A DNA stretch of 23,767 bases from UBA1479 sp964012715 (GTDB taxonomy: Bacteria; Pseudomonadota; Alphaproteobacteria; Rhodospirillales; Casp-alpha2): positions 1 to 23,767 of the forward strand of contig CAXGUG010000059.1 of assembly GCA_964012715.1 (NCBI GenBank), given 5' to 3'. Numbering within the stretch: the stretch's first letter is position 1; each line of letters begins with the position of its first letter. Of this stretch, positions 15,676-23,586 are shown one piece after another. The translations under genes were made by a program, and so were the position numbers. The notes beneath the pieces were generated by a model, which saw only the letters and a program-made list of their open reading frames with translations, ran no database searches and was not told the DNA's origin.

Positions 15676-16797
15676 ATGAGCCTTACCCGCAAAGCAGACA
15701 GCCCCGCCGCCTGGACCGTTTCCGAAGTGGAAAACGCCCGCGGCAACTGGGTCTTCAATCTGGACGACACCGCCCGCGCCCATTTGGCCGCGACCGTCAA
15801 GAAAGCCCATGACCCGGAACGCCCGCTGTTTGATTACACCCGCGACGAATTCGACCTGGGCCCCGCCCTGGACACGATCGGCGCCGCCATGAAGGAAGCA
15901 CACTTCGGCCATGGCTTGGCCGTGGTCAAAGGCCTGCCGCGCGAAGGGGTCAGCGAAGAAGAATTCCGGCTCATGAACTGGGCCATCGGCCTGCACTTCG
16001 GCGTCGCCCGCCCGCAGGGCATCAAATCGCAGTATATTTCCGAGGTTCGCGCCGCCGGGCATACCTACCGCGCCGCCAACGGCCGGGGCTACAACTCGAA
16101 CGCCAGCCTGGACTTCCACACCGACGGTTGCGACCTGGTCACCCTGGCTTGCTACAACAAGGCGAAATCGGGCGGACAGAGCATGGTGTCCAGCAGCCTG
16201 ACCGCATGGAACAAGCTGCTTGCCGAACGGCCGGACCTGGCCGAAGTCGCCTGCCAGCCGTTCTATTTCTCGCGCAATACCGAACAAGCCCCGGACGAAG
16301 GCCCCTACTACGGCCAGCCGCTGTTCGACGAAGCCGATGGTCGCGTGTTCGGCAAATGGAACCGCAACCGCGTCCGCACGGCGCTAGAGATCGAAGGCGT
16401 GCCGCAGTTGACCGAAGTGCAGAAGGAATGCACCGACTTGCTGGACGACATCCTGCGCCGCCCCGACGTGATGTACACGATGTGGCTGGAGCCGGGCGAT
16501 CTGCAGATCATGAACAACCACGTCCTGCTGCATTCGCGCACCACCTTCGAAGACTTCGAAGAGGCCGAACGCAAGCGCTTGTTGTTCCGCCTTTGGCTGG
16601 CCCCCGCCGATTCCGTGCAACTGCCGGAAAGCTGGGGCGGTTATTTCCGCTCGATCGACGCCGGCACGGTGCGCGGCGGCATCCGCGGCCATGAATACGA
16701 CGACACCCGCTACGCCTACGAAAGCCGACAGGCCGCCGCCCTGGGCATGCCTGCCCCGGGGAAAGAGCGCTTCGTGTCGCCGAAGTTCCCGTCGTAA
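15676..16797 (+). CDS. TauD/TfdA-family Fe(II)/2-oxoglutarate dioxygenase
   Basis: A 373-residue cytosolic oxygenase. The iron-binding facial triad is visible as H148-x-D150 in LDFHTDGCD and a distal histidine, most likely H286 in NNHVLLHSRT. R301 or R305 in KRLLFRLWL is the 2-oxoglutarate carboxylate ligand. The GDLQIMNNHVLLH stretch matches the family 'GDlvi.dN..vlH' motif. Such enzymes hydroxylate taurine, aryloxyacetates, carnitine precursors and many other compounds; the substrate here is unknown. AGGAG at 15662-15666, 9 bases before the ATG, fixes the start. It is a single-gene unit, divergent from the LysR gene and convergent with the glutamate-synthase-domain gene. Confidence 0.9.
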   Translation: MSLTRKADSPAAWTVSEVENARGNWVFNLDDTARAHLAATVKKAHDPERPLFDYTRDEFDLGPALDTIGAAMKEAHFGHGLAVVKGLPREGVSEEEFRLMNWAIGLHFGVARPQGIKSQYISEVRAAGHTYRAANGRGYNSNASLDFHTDGCDLVTLACYNKAKSGGQSMVSSSLTAWNKLLAERPDLAEVACQPFYFSRNTEQAPDEGPYYGQPLFDEADGRVFGKWNRNRVRTALEIEGVPQLTEVQKECTDLLDDILRRPDVMYTMWLEPGDLQIMNNHVLLHSRTTFEDFEEAERKRLLFRLWLAPADSVQLPESWGGYFRSIDAGTVRGGIRGHEYDDTRYAYESRQAAALGMPAPGKERFVSPKFPS

Positions 16798-16815
16798 TCG
16801 ACGGAAGCCGTAGCT

Positions 16816-18405
16816 TTACTGCTCCTTGAAGCTATCCGCTCGGGCCCGCGACCATCGCTGTATGGTCGCGGGTTCTTCGCATGTACCGTCGACCAGACAG
16901 CCGATCGGCCATTCCGGATAAGCGACATCGCCCGAAACGGTCTCGCCGCTTTTCTGGCGAACCTGGAAATGCTTGGGATGAAGTTCTTCCGGGCGGTCTA
17001 GCCCCGCGGCCCCGACCATGTCGGCGACGGCGCGCAGGGTGTTTTCATGGAAACGGAAGACGCGCTGTGACTTGTCCCCCACGTCCAACGCGCGCTGGCG
17101 CAGCGGATCCTGGGTCGCCACCCCGGTCGGGCAGGTGTTGGTGTGGCAGGCCTGGGCCTGGATGCAGCCGACCGAGAACATGAAGCCGCGCGCCGAGTTG
17201 CACCAATCGGCGCCCAGCGCCAGGGCGCGTGAAATTTCGAACGCGGTCACCAGCTTGCCCGCCGCACCCAACTTGATGCGGTCGCGGATGCCCGCCCCGC
17301 GCAGGGTGTTATGGACGAAGGTCAGGCCTTCGATCATCGGCGTGCCGATGTGATTGGCGAATTCCAAGGGGGCTGCACCCGTGCCGCCTTCCTTGCCGTC
17401 GATGACGATGAAGTCCGGCATGATGCCGGTTTCCAACATGGCCTTGACCATGCACATGAATTCGCGCCGGTGGCCGATGCACAGCTTGAAGCCGACCGGC
17501 TTGCCGCCCGACAGCTCGCGCAACTGGCCCAGGAATTCCATGAATTCAATCGGTGTCGAAAAAGCGGAGTGCCCCGGGGGCGAAATACAATCCACGCCCA
17601 TGGGCACGCCCCGCGCCTCGGCGATTTCCGGGGTAATCTTGGCGGCGGGCAGCATCCCGCCGTGGCCCGGCTTGGCGCCCTGGGACAATTTGACCTCGAC
17701 CATCTTGATCTGGTCCGACGCCGCCTGGTCGCGGAACTTTTCCGGATCGAACCGGCCCTGAGCGTCGCAACAGCCGAAATAGCCGGTGCCGATTTCATAG
17801 ATCAGATCGCCGCCGCCCTGGCGGTGATAGCGGCTGATCCCACCCTCGCCCGTGTCATGGGCGAAGTTGCCCATCTTGGCCCCGGTGTTCAGCGCCAGGA
17901 TGGCATTGGCGCTCAGCGCGCCGAAGCTCATGGCCGAAATGTTGTAGAGCGAGGCGTCATAGGGCTTCAGGCAGTCCGGCCCGCCGATGCGCACGCGAAA
18001 GTCATGGTCTTCGATATGCTTGGCGTTGACCGAATGGGTCAGCCAGGCGAAGCCCGCTTCGTAAACGTTTTCCTTGGTCCCGAACGGGCGCTTGTCCTCG
18101 ACACCCTTGGCCCGCTGATAAACCAGGGAGCGGACCTCGCGCGAGAACGGTTCTTCGTCGTGGTCGCTTTCGATCAGGTATTGGCGAATTTCCGGGCGGA
18201 TGCCTTCGAACAGCCAGCGCATATGCCCGATCACAGGATAGTTGCGCATGATCGCGTGGCGGGGCTGCCACACGTCCCAGACCCCGAGCAACGATAAGCC
18301 GCCCGCGGCCATGGCGACCGGAATAAGCCAGGGATGGGCGACCGACAAAACCGCCAACACAAGCGTGGCGAAGACGCAAAGCGCAAAGACGATATACCGC
18401 TGCAT
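16816..18405 (-). CDS. Membrane-anchored FMN-binding glutamate synthase domain protein
   Basis: A 529-residue protein. Two hydrophobic segments at about residues 4-23 and 26-43 anchor it in the inner membrane. The rest is the FMN-binding glutamate synthase barrel (about 100-430), with motifs YNISAMSFGALS, KPGHGGMLP, IDGKEGGTGAAP and GADWCNSARG. The 3Fe-4S cysteines are C414, C420 and C425, in the C-x5-C-x4-C spacing of GltB. The N-terminal glutaminase domain of true GltB is absent and no gltD is nearby, so it cannot be a complete NADPH-GOGAT. Related single-domain proteins are common and poorly characterised. The cytochrome c' gene lies 102 bases upstream on the same strand and might be an electron partner (inference). 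Confidence 0.88.
   Translation of the reverse strand: MQRYIVFALCVFATLVLAVLSVAHPWLIPVAMAAGGLSLLGVWDVWQPRHAIMRNYPVIGHMRWLFEGIRPEIRQYLIESDHDEEPFSREVRSLVYQRAKGVEDKRPFGTKENVYEAGFAWLTHSVNAKHIEDHDFRVRIGGPDCLKPYDASLYNISAMSFGALSANAILALNTGAKMGNFAHDTGEGGISRYHRQGGGDLIYEIGTGYFGCCDAQGRFDPEKFRDQAASDQIKMVEVKLSQGAKPGHGGMLPAAKITPEIAEARGVPMGVDCISPPGHSAFSTPIEFMEFLGQLRELSGGKPVGFKLCIGHRREFMCMVKAMLETGIMPDFIVIDGKEGGTGAAPLEFANHIGTPMIEGLTFVHNTLRGAGIRDRIKLGAAGKLVTAFEISRALALGADWCNSARGFMFSVGCIQAQACHTNTCPTGVATQDPLRQRALDVGDKSQRVFRFHENTLRAVADMVGAAGLDRPEELHPKHFQVRQKSGETVSGDVAYPEWPIGCLVDGTCEEPATIQRWSRARADSFKEQ
16845..16879 (+). terminator. Strong hairpin inside the convergent gene's 3' end, likely dioxygenase terminator
   Basis: CCCGCGACCAT (16845-16855) pairs perfectly with ATGGTCGCGGG (16862-16872) around a 6-base loop, followed by TTCTTCG on the plus strand. 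It lies 47 bases after the dioxygenase stop but inside the last codons of the convergent glutamate-synthase-domain gene. As a plus-strand intrinsic terminator it is stem-strong and T-poor. Confidence 0.55.
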
Positions 18406-18463
18406 GAGAGACCCCGATTTGATGCATAGGCGACAAGCGGGCCCCAGGGGCCTGAAATTGCTT

Positions 18464-18476
18464 ATACCATCGGTAT
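18464..18476. promoter_or_regulatory. Operator-like palindrome ATACC-ATC-GGTAT
   Basis: A perfect 5+5 inverted repeat with a 3-base spacer, 59 bases upstream of the glutamate-synthase-domain gene start and within the 102-base gap to the cytochrome gene. It resembles a small dimeric-repressor operator. No regulator gene is adjacent, so the protein is unknown. A second symmetric element, GGCCCC-A-GGGGCC, lies just downstream toward the gene. Confidence 0.4.
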
Positions 18477-18507
18477 GACCGCCGTGCGACAGCGACGGGG
18501 TATGCGT

Positions 18508-18966
18508 CTAATGGATGCGGAACGCTTGATGACAACCGGTGCAATTGGCGGTGATGTCCTGGAACGCGGCGTAGACGGCGCGCTGGCTTTGCGGCGAGGG
18601 TTCGACATCCGCCGTCTCGATGGCACGGGCGAACCGGCTGGCGGCGCGATGCATGCCGGTGCCGAAGGCGCGCATGGTTTCCGGCATGAGCGGCGCCATA
18701 TGGCCGGCACCATGCCTTCCCATGGAGCTCATACCCAGGCGCTGTTCGGCGATCTTGGCGGCGTCGTTGGCGCGGTCCTGGGACAAGGCCAGGAAAATCT
18801 CATCCAGCGCCTTCAGGTGATCGCGCATGTTGGCCAGCATGTGGGCTTTCATCCGGGCCGGCATCTCGACCAATTGGCGGTCGTCCGCGCCGGGGCCCAT
18901 GGCCAGCACCGGCATCGACAGGATCAGGACGAAAAAGACGGATAGCAGAGACAACGCACGGCGCAT
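18508..18966 (-). CDS. Class II (c'-type) periplasmic cytochrome c
   Basis: A 152-residue exported haem protein. The start at 18966 gives a clean signal peptide (MRRALSLLSVFFVLILSMPVLA), with GAAGG 10 bases upstream; an in-frame ATG at 19026 would bury the signal. The single haem motif C142-TG-C145-H146 sits at the extreme C-terminus, ending in QAFRIH, which is the class II layout of cytochromes c' and c-556. The mature part is helical and unusually methionine-rich (11 Met in about 130 residues, including M35, M39, M43 and M47), with a GRHGAGHM loop near residue 85. Met near the N-terminus could be the sixth haem ligand as in c-556. Gas binding or electron transfer are both possible. Confidence 0.85.
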   Translation of the reverse strand: MRRALSLLSVFFVLILSMPVLAMGPGADDRQLVEMPARMKAHMLANMRDHLKALDEIFLALSQDRANDAAKIAEQRLGMSSMGRHGAGHMAPLMPETMRAFGTGMHRAASRFARAIETADVEPSPQSQRAVYAAFQDITANCTGCHQAFRIH

Positions 18967-18982
18967 CGACGATAAACCTTCC

Positions 18983-19003
18983 ACCCGCGCGCCCGGCGCG
19001 GGT
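18983..19003 (-). other. GC-rich hairpin upstream of the cytochrome gene
   Basis: ACCCGCGC and GCGCGGGT form a perfect 8-bp stem around a 5-base loop, just ahead of the cytochrome Shine-Dalgarno. It may be a terminator for the upstream three-gene operon (no T-run) or a 5'-leader structure of the cytochrome mRNA. Confidence 0.3.
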
Positions 19004-19065
19004 TCATCAATCGGCCCCATCGCCATCTACTAAGGCGGATATTCAAACCGAAGGCAAGCGCGCCC

Positions 19066-20121
19066 TCAGCCGGCCCCTCGGATCACAACCTTCAGCGCGT
19101 CCTTGGCGATCATCGCGCGCAACGCGGCCTCGGTCTGTTCGATCGGCATTTCGGCCGAGAGCATCAGATCGGCGCGGAATGCCGGATCGGCCAGCATCTC
19201 GAGGGCGCGACGGATGGTGTCGGGGCGATGGTGGTAAACGCCCTTCACCGTCAGCTCCGAATAATGCACGGCATGGGTATCCAGCGGAATCGACGTACCC
19301 GGCGCGCAGCCGCCGAACAGGTTGACCAGACCGCCCGGACGAACGGAGTTGATCGCATCGACCCAGACCTCGGGCACGCCCGAGGCATCGACCGCGACCC
19401 AAGCCCCCTGTCCGCCCTCAGTCAGGGCTTTGACCTTGTCGGCCTGACCGCCGCCGCGTTCGATCTGGACGCATTGGGCCGCCCCCAACTGCTTGCCCAC
19501 ATCCAGGCGCGGCAGGTTGGGATCGGCCAGGATGACCTTGTGCCCGGCCCGCGCCAGGGCGCCGACGAACAGCAATCCGATCGGCCCGCCGCCGAACAAC
19601 ACGACTTCGGTCCCCGGCCCGTATTTATCCAGCTCGCAGGCATCCATGCCGTGCAGGACGCAGGCCAGCGGCTCGGTCAACGCGGCCTTGCCGAAATCCA
19701 GGCCCTTGGGGATGGCATGAGTGTTGCGGTCGACGAAGCGGGCCGGCACGCGAATGAACTCGGCGAAGGAGCCGTTGATGTATTGCAGGTCGGTGCACAG
19801 GTTTTCCCGGCCCCGGCGGCAATAATCGCATTCGCCGCAAGGTGCGGAATTGGCGACGACCACGGCGTCGCCTTCCTTGAACTTGGTCACGCCCTTGCCC
19901 AGGGCCGCGACGCGCCCCGCCATCTCATGGCCGAACAGGGTCGGCACCTTGAGCATGCGCGGGTGGCCGCCGCGCTTGAACACCTTCACGTCCGTGCCGC
20001 AGGTGGTCGCGGCTTCGACCGACAACACGATCTCGCCGTCGTCGGGCACCGGCACGGGCAGGTCACGGATTTCGATGGTTTCGGGGCCGAGCAGCATCGC
20101 CCCCTTCATGGTCCGGGTCAT
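19066..20121 (-). CDS. Zinc-dependent MDR alcohol/polyol dehydrogenase (second of tandem pair)
   Basis: A 351-residue medium-chain dehydrogenase/reductase. Catalytic zinc ligands are C41 (TTCGTD), H65-E66 (FGHEMAG) and probably E150 (ALTEPLACVLHG). The structural zinc lobe has C95, C98, C101 and C109. The NAD-binding loop is FGGGPIGLL near residues 176-184, followed by an acidic strand end (ILADPN) that favours NAD over NADP. The pattern resembles sorbitol/threonine dehydrogenases. The start follows the upstream gene's stop by only 4 bases with AGAGGA overlapping that stop, so the genes are translationally coupled. Substrate is unknown. Confidence 0.9.
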   Translation of the reverse strand: MTRTMKGAMLLGPETIEIRDLPVPVPDDGEIVLSVEAATTCGTDVKVFKRGGHPRMLKVPTLFGHEMAGRVAALGKGVTKFKEGDAVVVANSAPCGECDYCRRGRENLCTDLQYINGSFAEFIRVPARFVDRNTHAIPKGLDFGKAALTEPLACVLHGMDACELDKYGPGTEVVLFGGGPIGLLFVGALARAGHKVILADPNLPRLDVGKQLGAAQCVQIERGGGQADKVKALTEGGQGAWVAVDASGVPEVWVDAINSVRPGGLVNLFGGCAPGTSIPLDTHAVHYSELTVKGVYHHRPDTIRRALEMLADPAFRADLMLSAEMPIEQTEAALRAMIAKDALKVVIRGAG

Positions 20122-20125
20122 GGCC

Positions 20126-21190
20126 TCAGTCCTCTGCCGTCGCCGCGCGGGACGGGGTGAATAGAACCTTTAGCGCCTTACGCGCGCGAACCAGGTCCAG
20201 CCCCGTCTGGAAATCGTCCAGCGGCATTTTGTGCGTGACCAGCGGCGTCGGGTCCAACGCGCCGGAGGCGATCAAATCGAACACCCGGCCCTGCTCGGCA
20301 ACCGCGCCGGAATAGGTGCCGACGATCCGGCGCTCATACTTGAACAGGTCGTTGAGATCGAAGTCAGCCGCCTGTCCATCCGGCGCATGGGCGAACAGCA
20401 CCACCGTCCCGCCCTGGCGCGTCAGGGCCAGCGCCGCGCGCAGCGGCCCGGCCCCGCCGACCGTATCGAAAACGGCATCGGCCCCGGCCCCGCCGGAAAG
20501 ATTGCCGACCGCGGCCTGCGCGGCCTCGCCGGGTGCGGCGGCGGCATCGGCCCCCAGCTTCAGCGCCAAATCGCGGCGGTCGTCCTGCGGATCGATCACG
20601 GCAACGCGCGCCTGGGGACAGGCGGCCTTGATCGTCAGCAGATGCAACAACCCCATGCTGCCCCCGCCCTGAACGACGGCGACGCCGTCGGTCGGCAGGT
20701 CGGAGCGTTCGACCCCGCGCAGGACGCAGGCGGCTGGTTCGACGAACACGGCGGCTTCGTCCGAAACGTCGTCCGGAACCTTATGCGCCGCCTGGGCCGT
20801 GGCCCGGGCCTTGATCAGCACCGTGTCGGCGAAACCGCCCGGAGCCATCAAGTTTTCGCGAAAGGTTTCGCACATGGTCTCGTTGCCGCGCCGACAGACC
20901 AAGCATTCGCCGCAAGGCACGTGATGAGGAACCGCAATGCGGTCGCCCGGCTTGAACGCCGTCACGCCCGGCCCAAGGGCCGCGACCTCGCCGACCAGCT
21001 CGTGCCCCAACACCGTGCCGGGACCGGCGGCACCCGTATCCAGCTTGAACAAGTCCGTTCCGCAAAAGCCGACGACCCGCAGGTTCAGCAGCATCTCGCC
21101 CGGGCCGACGGACGGGACGGGGCGCGGTTCCAGCACCGTGCGGTCGCCGCCCTGGCAGGAAATGACGTTATTGGCATGCATCGTGGTCAT
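20126..21190 (-). CDS. Zinc-dependent MDR alcohol dehydrogenase (first of tandem pair)
   Basis: A 354-residue medium-chain dehydrogenase/reductase. It has C43 (GFCGTD) and H63-E64 (LGHELVG) at the catalytic zinc, and C93, C96, C99 and C107 in the structural zinc lobe. The Rossmann loop QGGGSMGLLHL and the acidic strand end VIDPQDDRR suggest NAD. It shares domain layout with the next gene but differs through most of its length, so this is a paralogous pair rather than a recent duplication. GAGGA sits about 4 bases before the ATG at 21190; a second ATG three codons later has a wider spacing. It is the middle gene of a three-gene operon, 36 bases after the decarboxylase-like gene. Confidence 0.9.
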   Translation of the reverse strand: MTTMHANNVISCQGGDRTVLEPRPVPSVGPGEMLLNLRVVGFCGTDLFKLDTGAAGPGTVLGHELVGEVAALGPGVTAFKPGDRIAVPHHVPCGECLVCRRGNETMCETFRENLMAPGGFADTVLIKARATAQAAHKVPDDVSDEAAVFVEPAACVLRGVERSDLPTDGVAVVQGGGSMGLLHLLTIKAACPQARVAVIDPQDDRRDLALKLGADAAAAPGEAAQAAVGNLSGGAGADAVFDTVGGAGPLRAALALTRQGGTVVLFAHAPDGQAADFDLNDLFKYERRIVGTYSGAVAEQGRVFDLIASGALDPTPLVTHKMPLDDFQTGLDLVRARKALKVLFTPSRAATAED

Positions 21191-21226
21191 TGGATCCTCG
21201 TTTTCCGGCCATTTAGCACAACCGGG

Positions 21227-22243
21227 TCATGACAGCACGGATTCATGAAACAGCTCTTCCGGCGCGACCCTGCGGGGCGCCAGGTGCTGCGCCTGGGACC
21301 ATCGGCACATGGCATCCAATTCAGCCCGATTGGCCTGAAAACCGTAGGACCAGAAATCCGCGCCCATGACCATGCGTGTGCGCTCGATATCCGCATGCAG
21401 GAACGGCAGGCTTAGGCGATTGGCCGAGCCGCGCCAAATCTTGTCCAACCGCGCCAGGGCGATATCGCGCGATTGGGTAAAGGCCGCGACCAGCGCCCGG
21501 GGCAACCAGGGGTGCTCCGCGACCAGGGTCTTGCGCACCCCCACCGCATGCATGATCGGGAAAAATCCGGTCTTGGCGTAATAGGCTTCCTCGACCGTGC
21601 GAAAATCGGGAAACAGGCGCCGCACCCGGGCATCGCCCGCGACCAAGGCCGCCAGAGGCTTCGGCGCGAAGACCGCGTCCAATTCGCCGGCCAGCAACAA
21701 GTCCTGCAGGGTTTCTCCCTCGGCAATCGGTGTGACCGACATATGGCCCGGCAGGGCCAAGGTGATGCGATCCTTGCGCACCCCTTCTTCCAATGCACCC
21801 GTGCGCCATTGGAAGGTATCCGTATCGACGCCGTATTCATCAGCCAGGATACCGCGCATCCAAAGACCCGCCGTCATCTGATACTCGGGCACGCCGACGC
21901 GCTTGCCCTCCAGGTCCTTGGGCGTCTCGATCCCGGCATCGGCGCGAACCACGAAGCCGTTGTGGCGAAAGGCGCGAGACAGGAACACCGGCAGCGCTAC
22001 GTAGGCGCTTTCACTTTGTCCGACGGCCCCCTTGGCGACCTGCAAGATGTAGGACGACATGGACATCTCGGTCACGTCGAACCGGCCGTCGCCGACGGCC
22101 AGGGGGAACAGGGTCGACGTGGGATGAACCTCGGCCCGCAGGCGGCAGCCCGCGACCGGCACGGTTCCGTCCAGAATGGCCTGGGCCCGGTCATAGTCCC
22201 AGCAGGCCAGACTCAAATTCAATTGGGTATCGCTGTCCGTCAT
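21227..22243 (-). CDS. 4,5-dihydroxyphthalate decarboxylase-like / SBP-fold protein
   Basis: A 338-residue protein of the periplasmic-binding-protein fold whose closest pattern is 4,5-dihydroxyphthalate decarboxylase (Pht5-like). Characteristic stretches are LSLACWDYDRAQAILDGTV, FDVTEMSMSSYIL, PVFLSRAFRHNGFVVR and GKRVGVPEYQMTAGLWMRG. There is no signal peptide or lipobox, which supports a cytosolic enzyme over a transporter component, and no permease or ATPase gene is adjacent. It is first in an operon with two zinc dehydrogenases, so a decarboxylation coupled to alcohol/aldehyde oxidation in aromatic or related catabolism is plausible. The actual substrate is unknown; many relatives are annotated only as ABC substrate-binding proteins. 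Confidence 0.8.
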   Translation of the reverse strand: MTDSDTQLNLSLACWDYDRAQAILDGTVPVAGCRLRAEVHPTSTLFPLAVGDGRFDVTEMSMSSYILQVAKGAVGQSESAYVALPVFLSRAFRHNGFVVRADAGIETPKDLEGKRVGVPEYQMTAGLWMRGILADEYGVDTDTFQWRTGALEEGVRKDRITLALPGHMSVTPIAEGETLQDLLLAGELDAVFAPKPLAALVAGDARVRRLFPDFRTVEEAYYAKTGFFPIMHAVGVRKTLVAEHPWLPRALVAAFTQSRDIALARLDKIWRGSANRLSLPFLHADIERTRMVMGADFWSYGFQANRAELDAMCRWSQAQHLAPRRVAPEELFHESVLS

Positions 22244-22308
22244 GGCGGCGCAGGGTAGAGCACTTTATCATCCCCTCCAATACGGATGCAGAAACCGGAG
22301 GAAACGAA

Positions 22309-22740
22309 ATGGCGCATCTGACATTGGATTTGGCGGTCGCTATCGTCGACGGAGCCCTGGCCGAGGGCGCGGCCATCGACTGCGCCCCGCTGACCGTCGC
22401 CGTACTGGATGCGGGCGGGCATCTGGTTGCCCTCAAACGCCAGGACGATTCGGGAATTCTGCGGGTCGAGATCGCGGTCGGCAAAGCCTATGGCGCGCTG
22501 GGTTTCGGCGTCGGCGGGCGGGAACTGCGGGAAAAGAACCCGAAGTTCATGGCCGGCGTCGTCTCGACCGCGCCGCGCGGCATGGTTCCGGCACCTGGCG
22601 GCGTGCTGATCCGCGATCCGAACAGCGGACGCATCATCGGCGCCTGCGGCATCTCCGGCGATACCGGCGAACGGGACGAGGAATGCGCCGTCGCCGGGAT
22701 CACCAAGATGGGTATGAAGGCCGACCCGGGCCAGGATTAG
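22309..22740 (+). CDS. GlcG/HbpS-family (haem-degrading-domain-like) protein
   Basis: A 143-residue soluble protein of the GlcG/HbpS family, with PLTVAVLDAGGHLVALKRQDD, a following VEIAVGKAYGALGFGV, and a C-terminal PAPGGVLIRDPNSGRIIGACGISGDTGERDEECA. The start at 22309 is fixed by GGAGG 7 bases upstream; an open frame extends further upstream but has no family similarity. HbpS itself is a haem-binding sensor component, but most members have no proven role and often sit beside catabolic genes. Here it is divergent, 65 bases from the decarboxylase-like operon, so it may serve the same pathway. A 6-bp stem (CGGGCC/GGCCCG, 22727-22745) spans its stop codon. Confidence 0.85.
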   Translation: MAHLTLDLAVAIVDGALAEGAAIDCAPLTVAVLDAGGHLVALKRQDDSGILRVEIAVGKAYGALGFGVGGRELREKNPKFMAGVVSTAPRGMVPAPGGVLIRDPNSGRIIGACGISGDTGERDEECAVAGITKMGMKADPGQD

Positions 22741-22750
22741 GCCCGCACCC

Positions 22751-23536
22751 TCACAAACCGTTCAGCCAATCGACAACCTGGCTTTGCGCCTTGATCGGGG
22801 TCACCTTGTGCCCGCCCGGGACGACGACATAGGCGCTCTTGTCGTTGGCCGGAATGGCGTCGTAGATCAGCTCTTTGCCGACCGGCAGCAGGCGGTCCTT
22901 CTGACCGATCGCAAACAGAACGGGCGTGCCGGGCCGAACCTTGGGCGCCGCGTTCTGCATAACGGCAAGGCCATCAGGCGCGAACCAGCTAATGGCGACA
23001 TCCGCCTGAAGAACACGCGATATGTCCTTGCCCATGTTGCGGTCGGCGATTTCCACGTCGTCGTTCGGCTGGCCGCCGGCGACAAGCTGCTTGGCTTTCG
23101 CCAGGGCAGCCGCATTGTCGTCTGCCCGAAGGTCGGGGCGGTGACCCGGCGCCAGCATGATCACACCGGCTAGGCCATCCGTTCGCGTCGCATAGGCAAG
23201 CGCCGCGGCGGCCCCCATGCTGTGCCCGCCGACGACGATCTTTGACTTGCCCCCGGATTTCATATCGGCGACGGCCGCATCCAAATCCGCAAAGACTTCT
23301 TCCAGGGTCTTGTCCCAGCCCCCGTCGCGCGACCAAGGCATCGTCATCGCGACGACCTCGAAGTCGCCTTCAAGAGCAGCGGCGAGCTTGCCGATCGGGG
23401 ATTTGGGTTTTGCCGTGCCGTCCTTGCCATGCATCAGAATCACGCCGACATCGCCCGCGAACGCGCCCGCCGGCATGACCAGAAATGCGGATAGCAGGAT
23501 ACCAAGACCTAGAAATACGTTGCGGATGACCACCAC
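22751..23536 (-). CDS. Exported alpha/beta hydrolase
   Basis: A 261-residue alpha/beta-hydrolase with an N-terminal signal peptide (hydrophobic core about residues 7-22, cleavage likely after AGAFA). The catalytic triad is visible: S106 in GGHSMGAAAAL, D214 in GQKDRLLP and H243 in PGGHKVTP. The oxyanion-hole region is LMHGKDG near residue 35. It resembles dienelactone-hydrolase-like or DUF3530-like esterases acting in the periplasm. The start is GTG at 23536, supported by AAGGAG 6 bases upstream. It is convergent with the GlcG/HbpS gene (10-base gap). The substrate is unknown. Confidence 0.85.
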   Translation of the reverse strand: MVVIRNVFLGLGILLSAFLVMPAGAFAGDVGVILMHGKDGTAKPKSPIGKLAAALEGDFEVVAMTMPWSRDGGWDKTLEEVFADLDAAVADMKSGGKSKIVVGGHSMGAAAALAYATRTDGLAGVIMLAPGHRPDLRADDNAAALAKAKQLVAGGQPNDDVEIADRNMGKDISRVLQADVAISWFAPDGLAVMQNAAPKVRPGTPVLFAIGQKDRLLPVGKELIYDAIPANDKSAYVVVPGGHKVTPIKAQSQVVDWLNGL

Positions 23537-23586
23537 CGTTTTCTCCTTGTCGTTTTATTTCACTTAAAACTTGTGTGGATTTACTT

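Noticed and set aside
18967..19026. Upstream ATG at 19026 for the cytochrome gene
   Set aside because: It has no Shine-Dalgarno and would place 20 polar residues before an otherwise ideal signal peptide.
21227..22243. Periplasmic solute-binding protein of an ABC transporter
   Set aside because: There is no signal peptide and no adjacent permease or ATPase. The motifs fit the dihydroxyphthalate-decarboxylase branch better, though this is not fully excluded.
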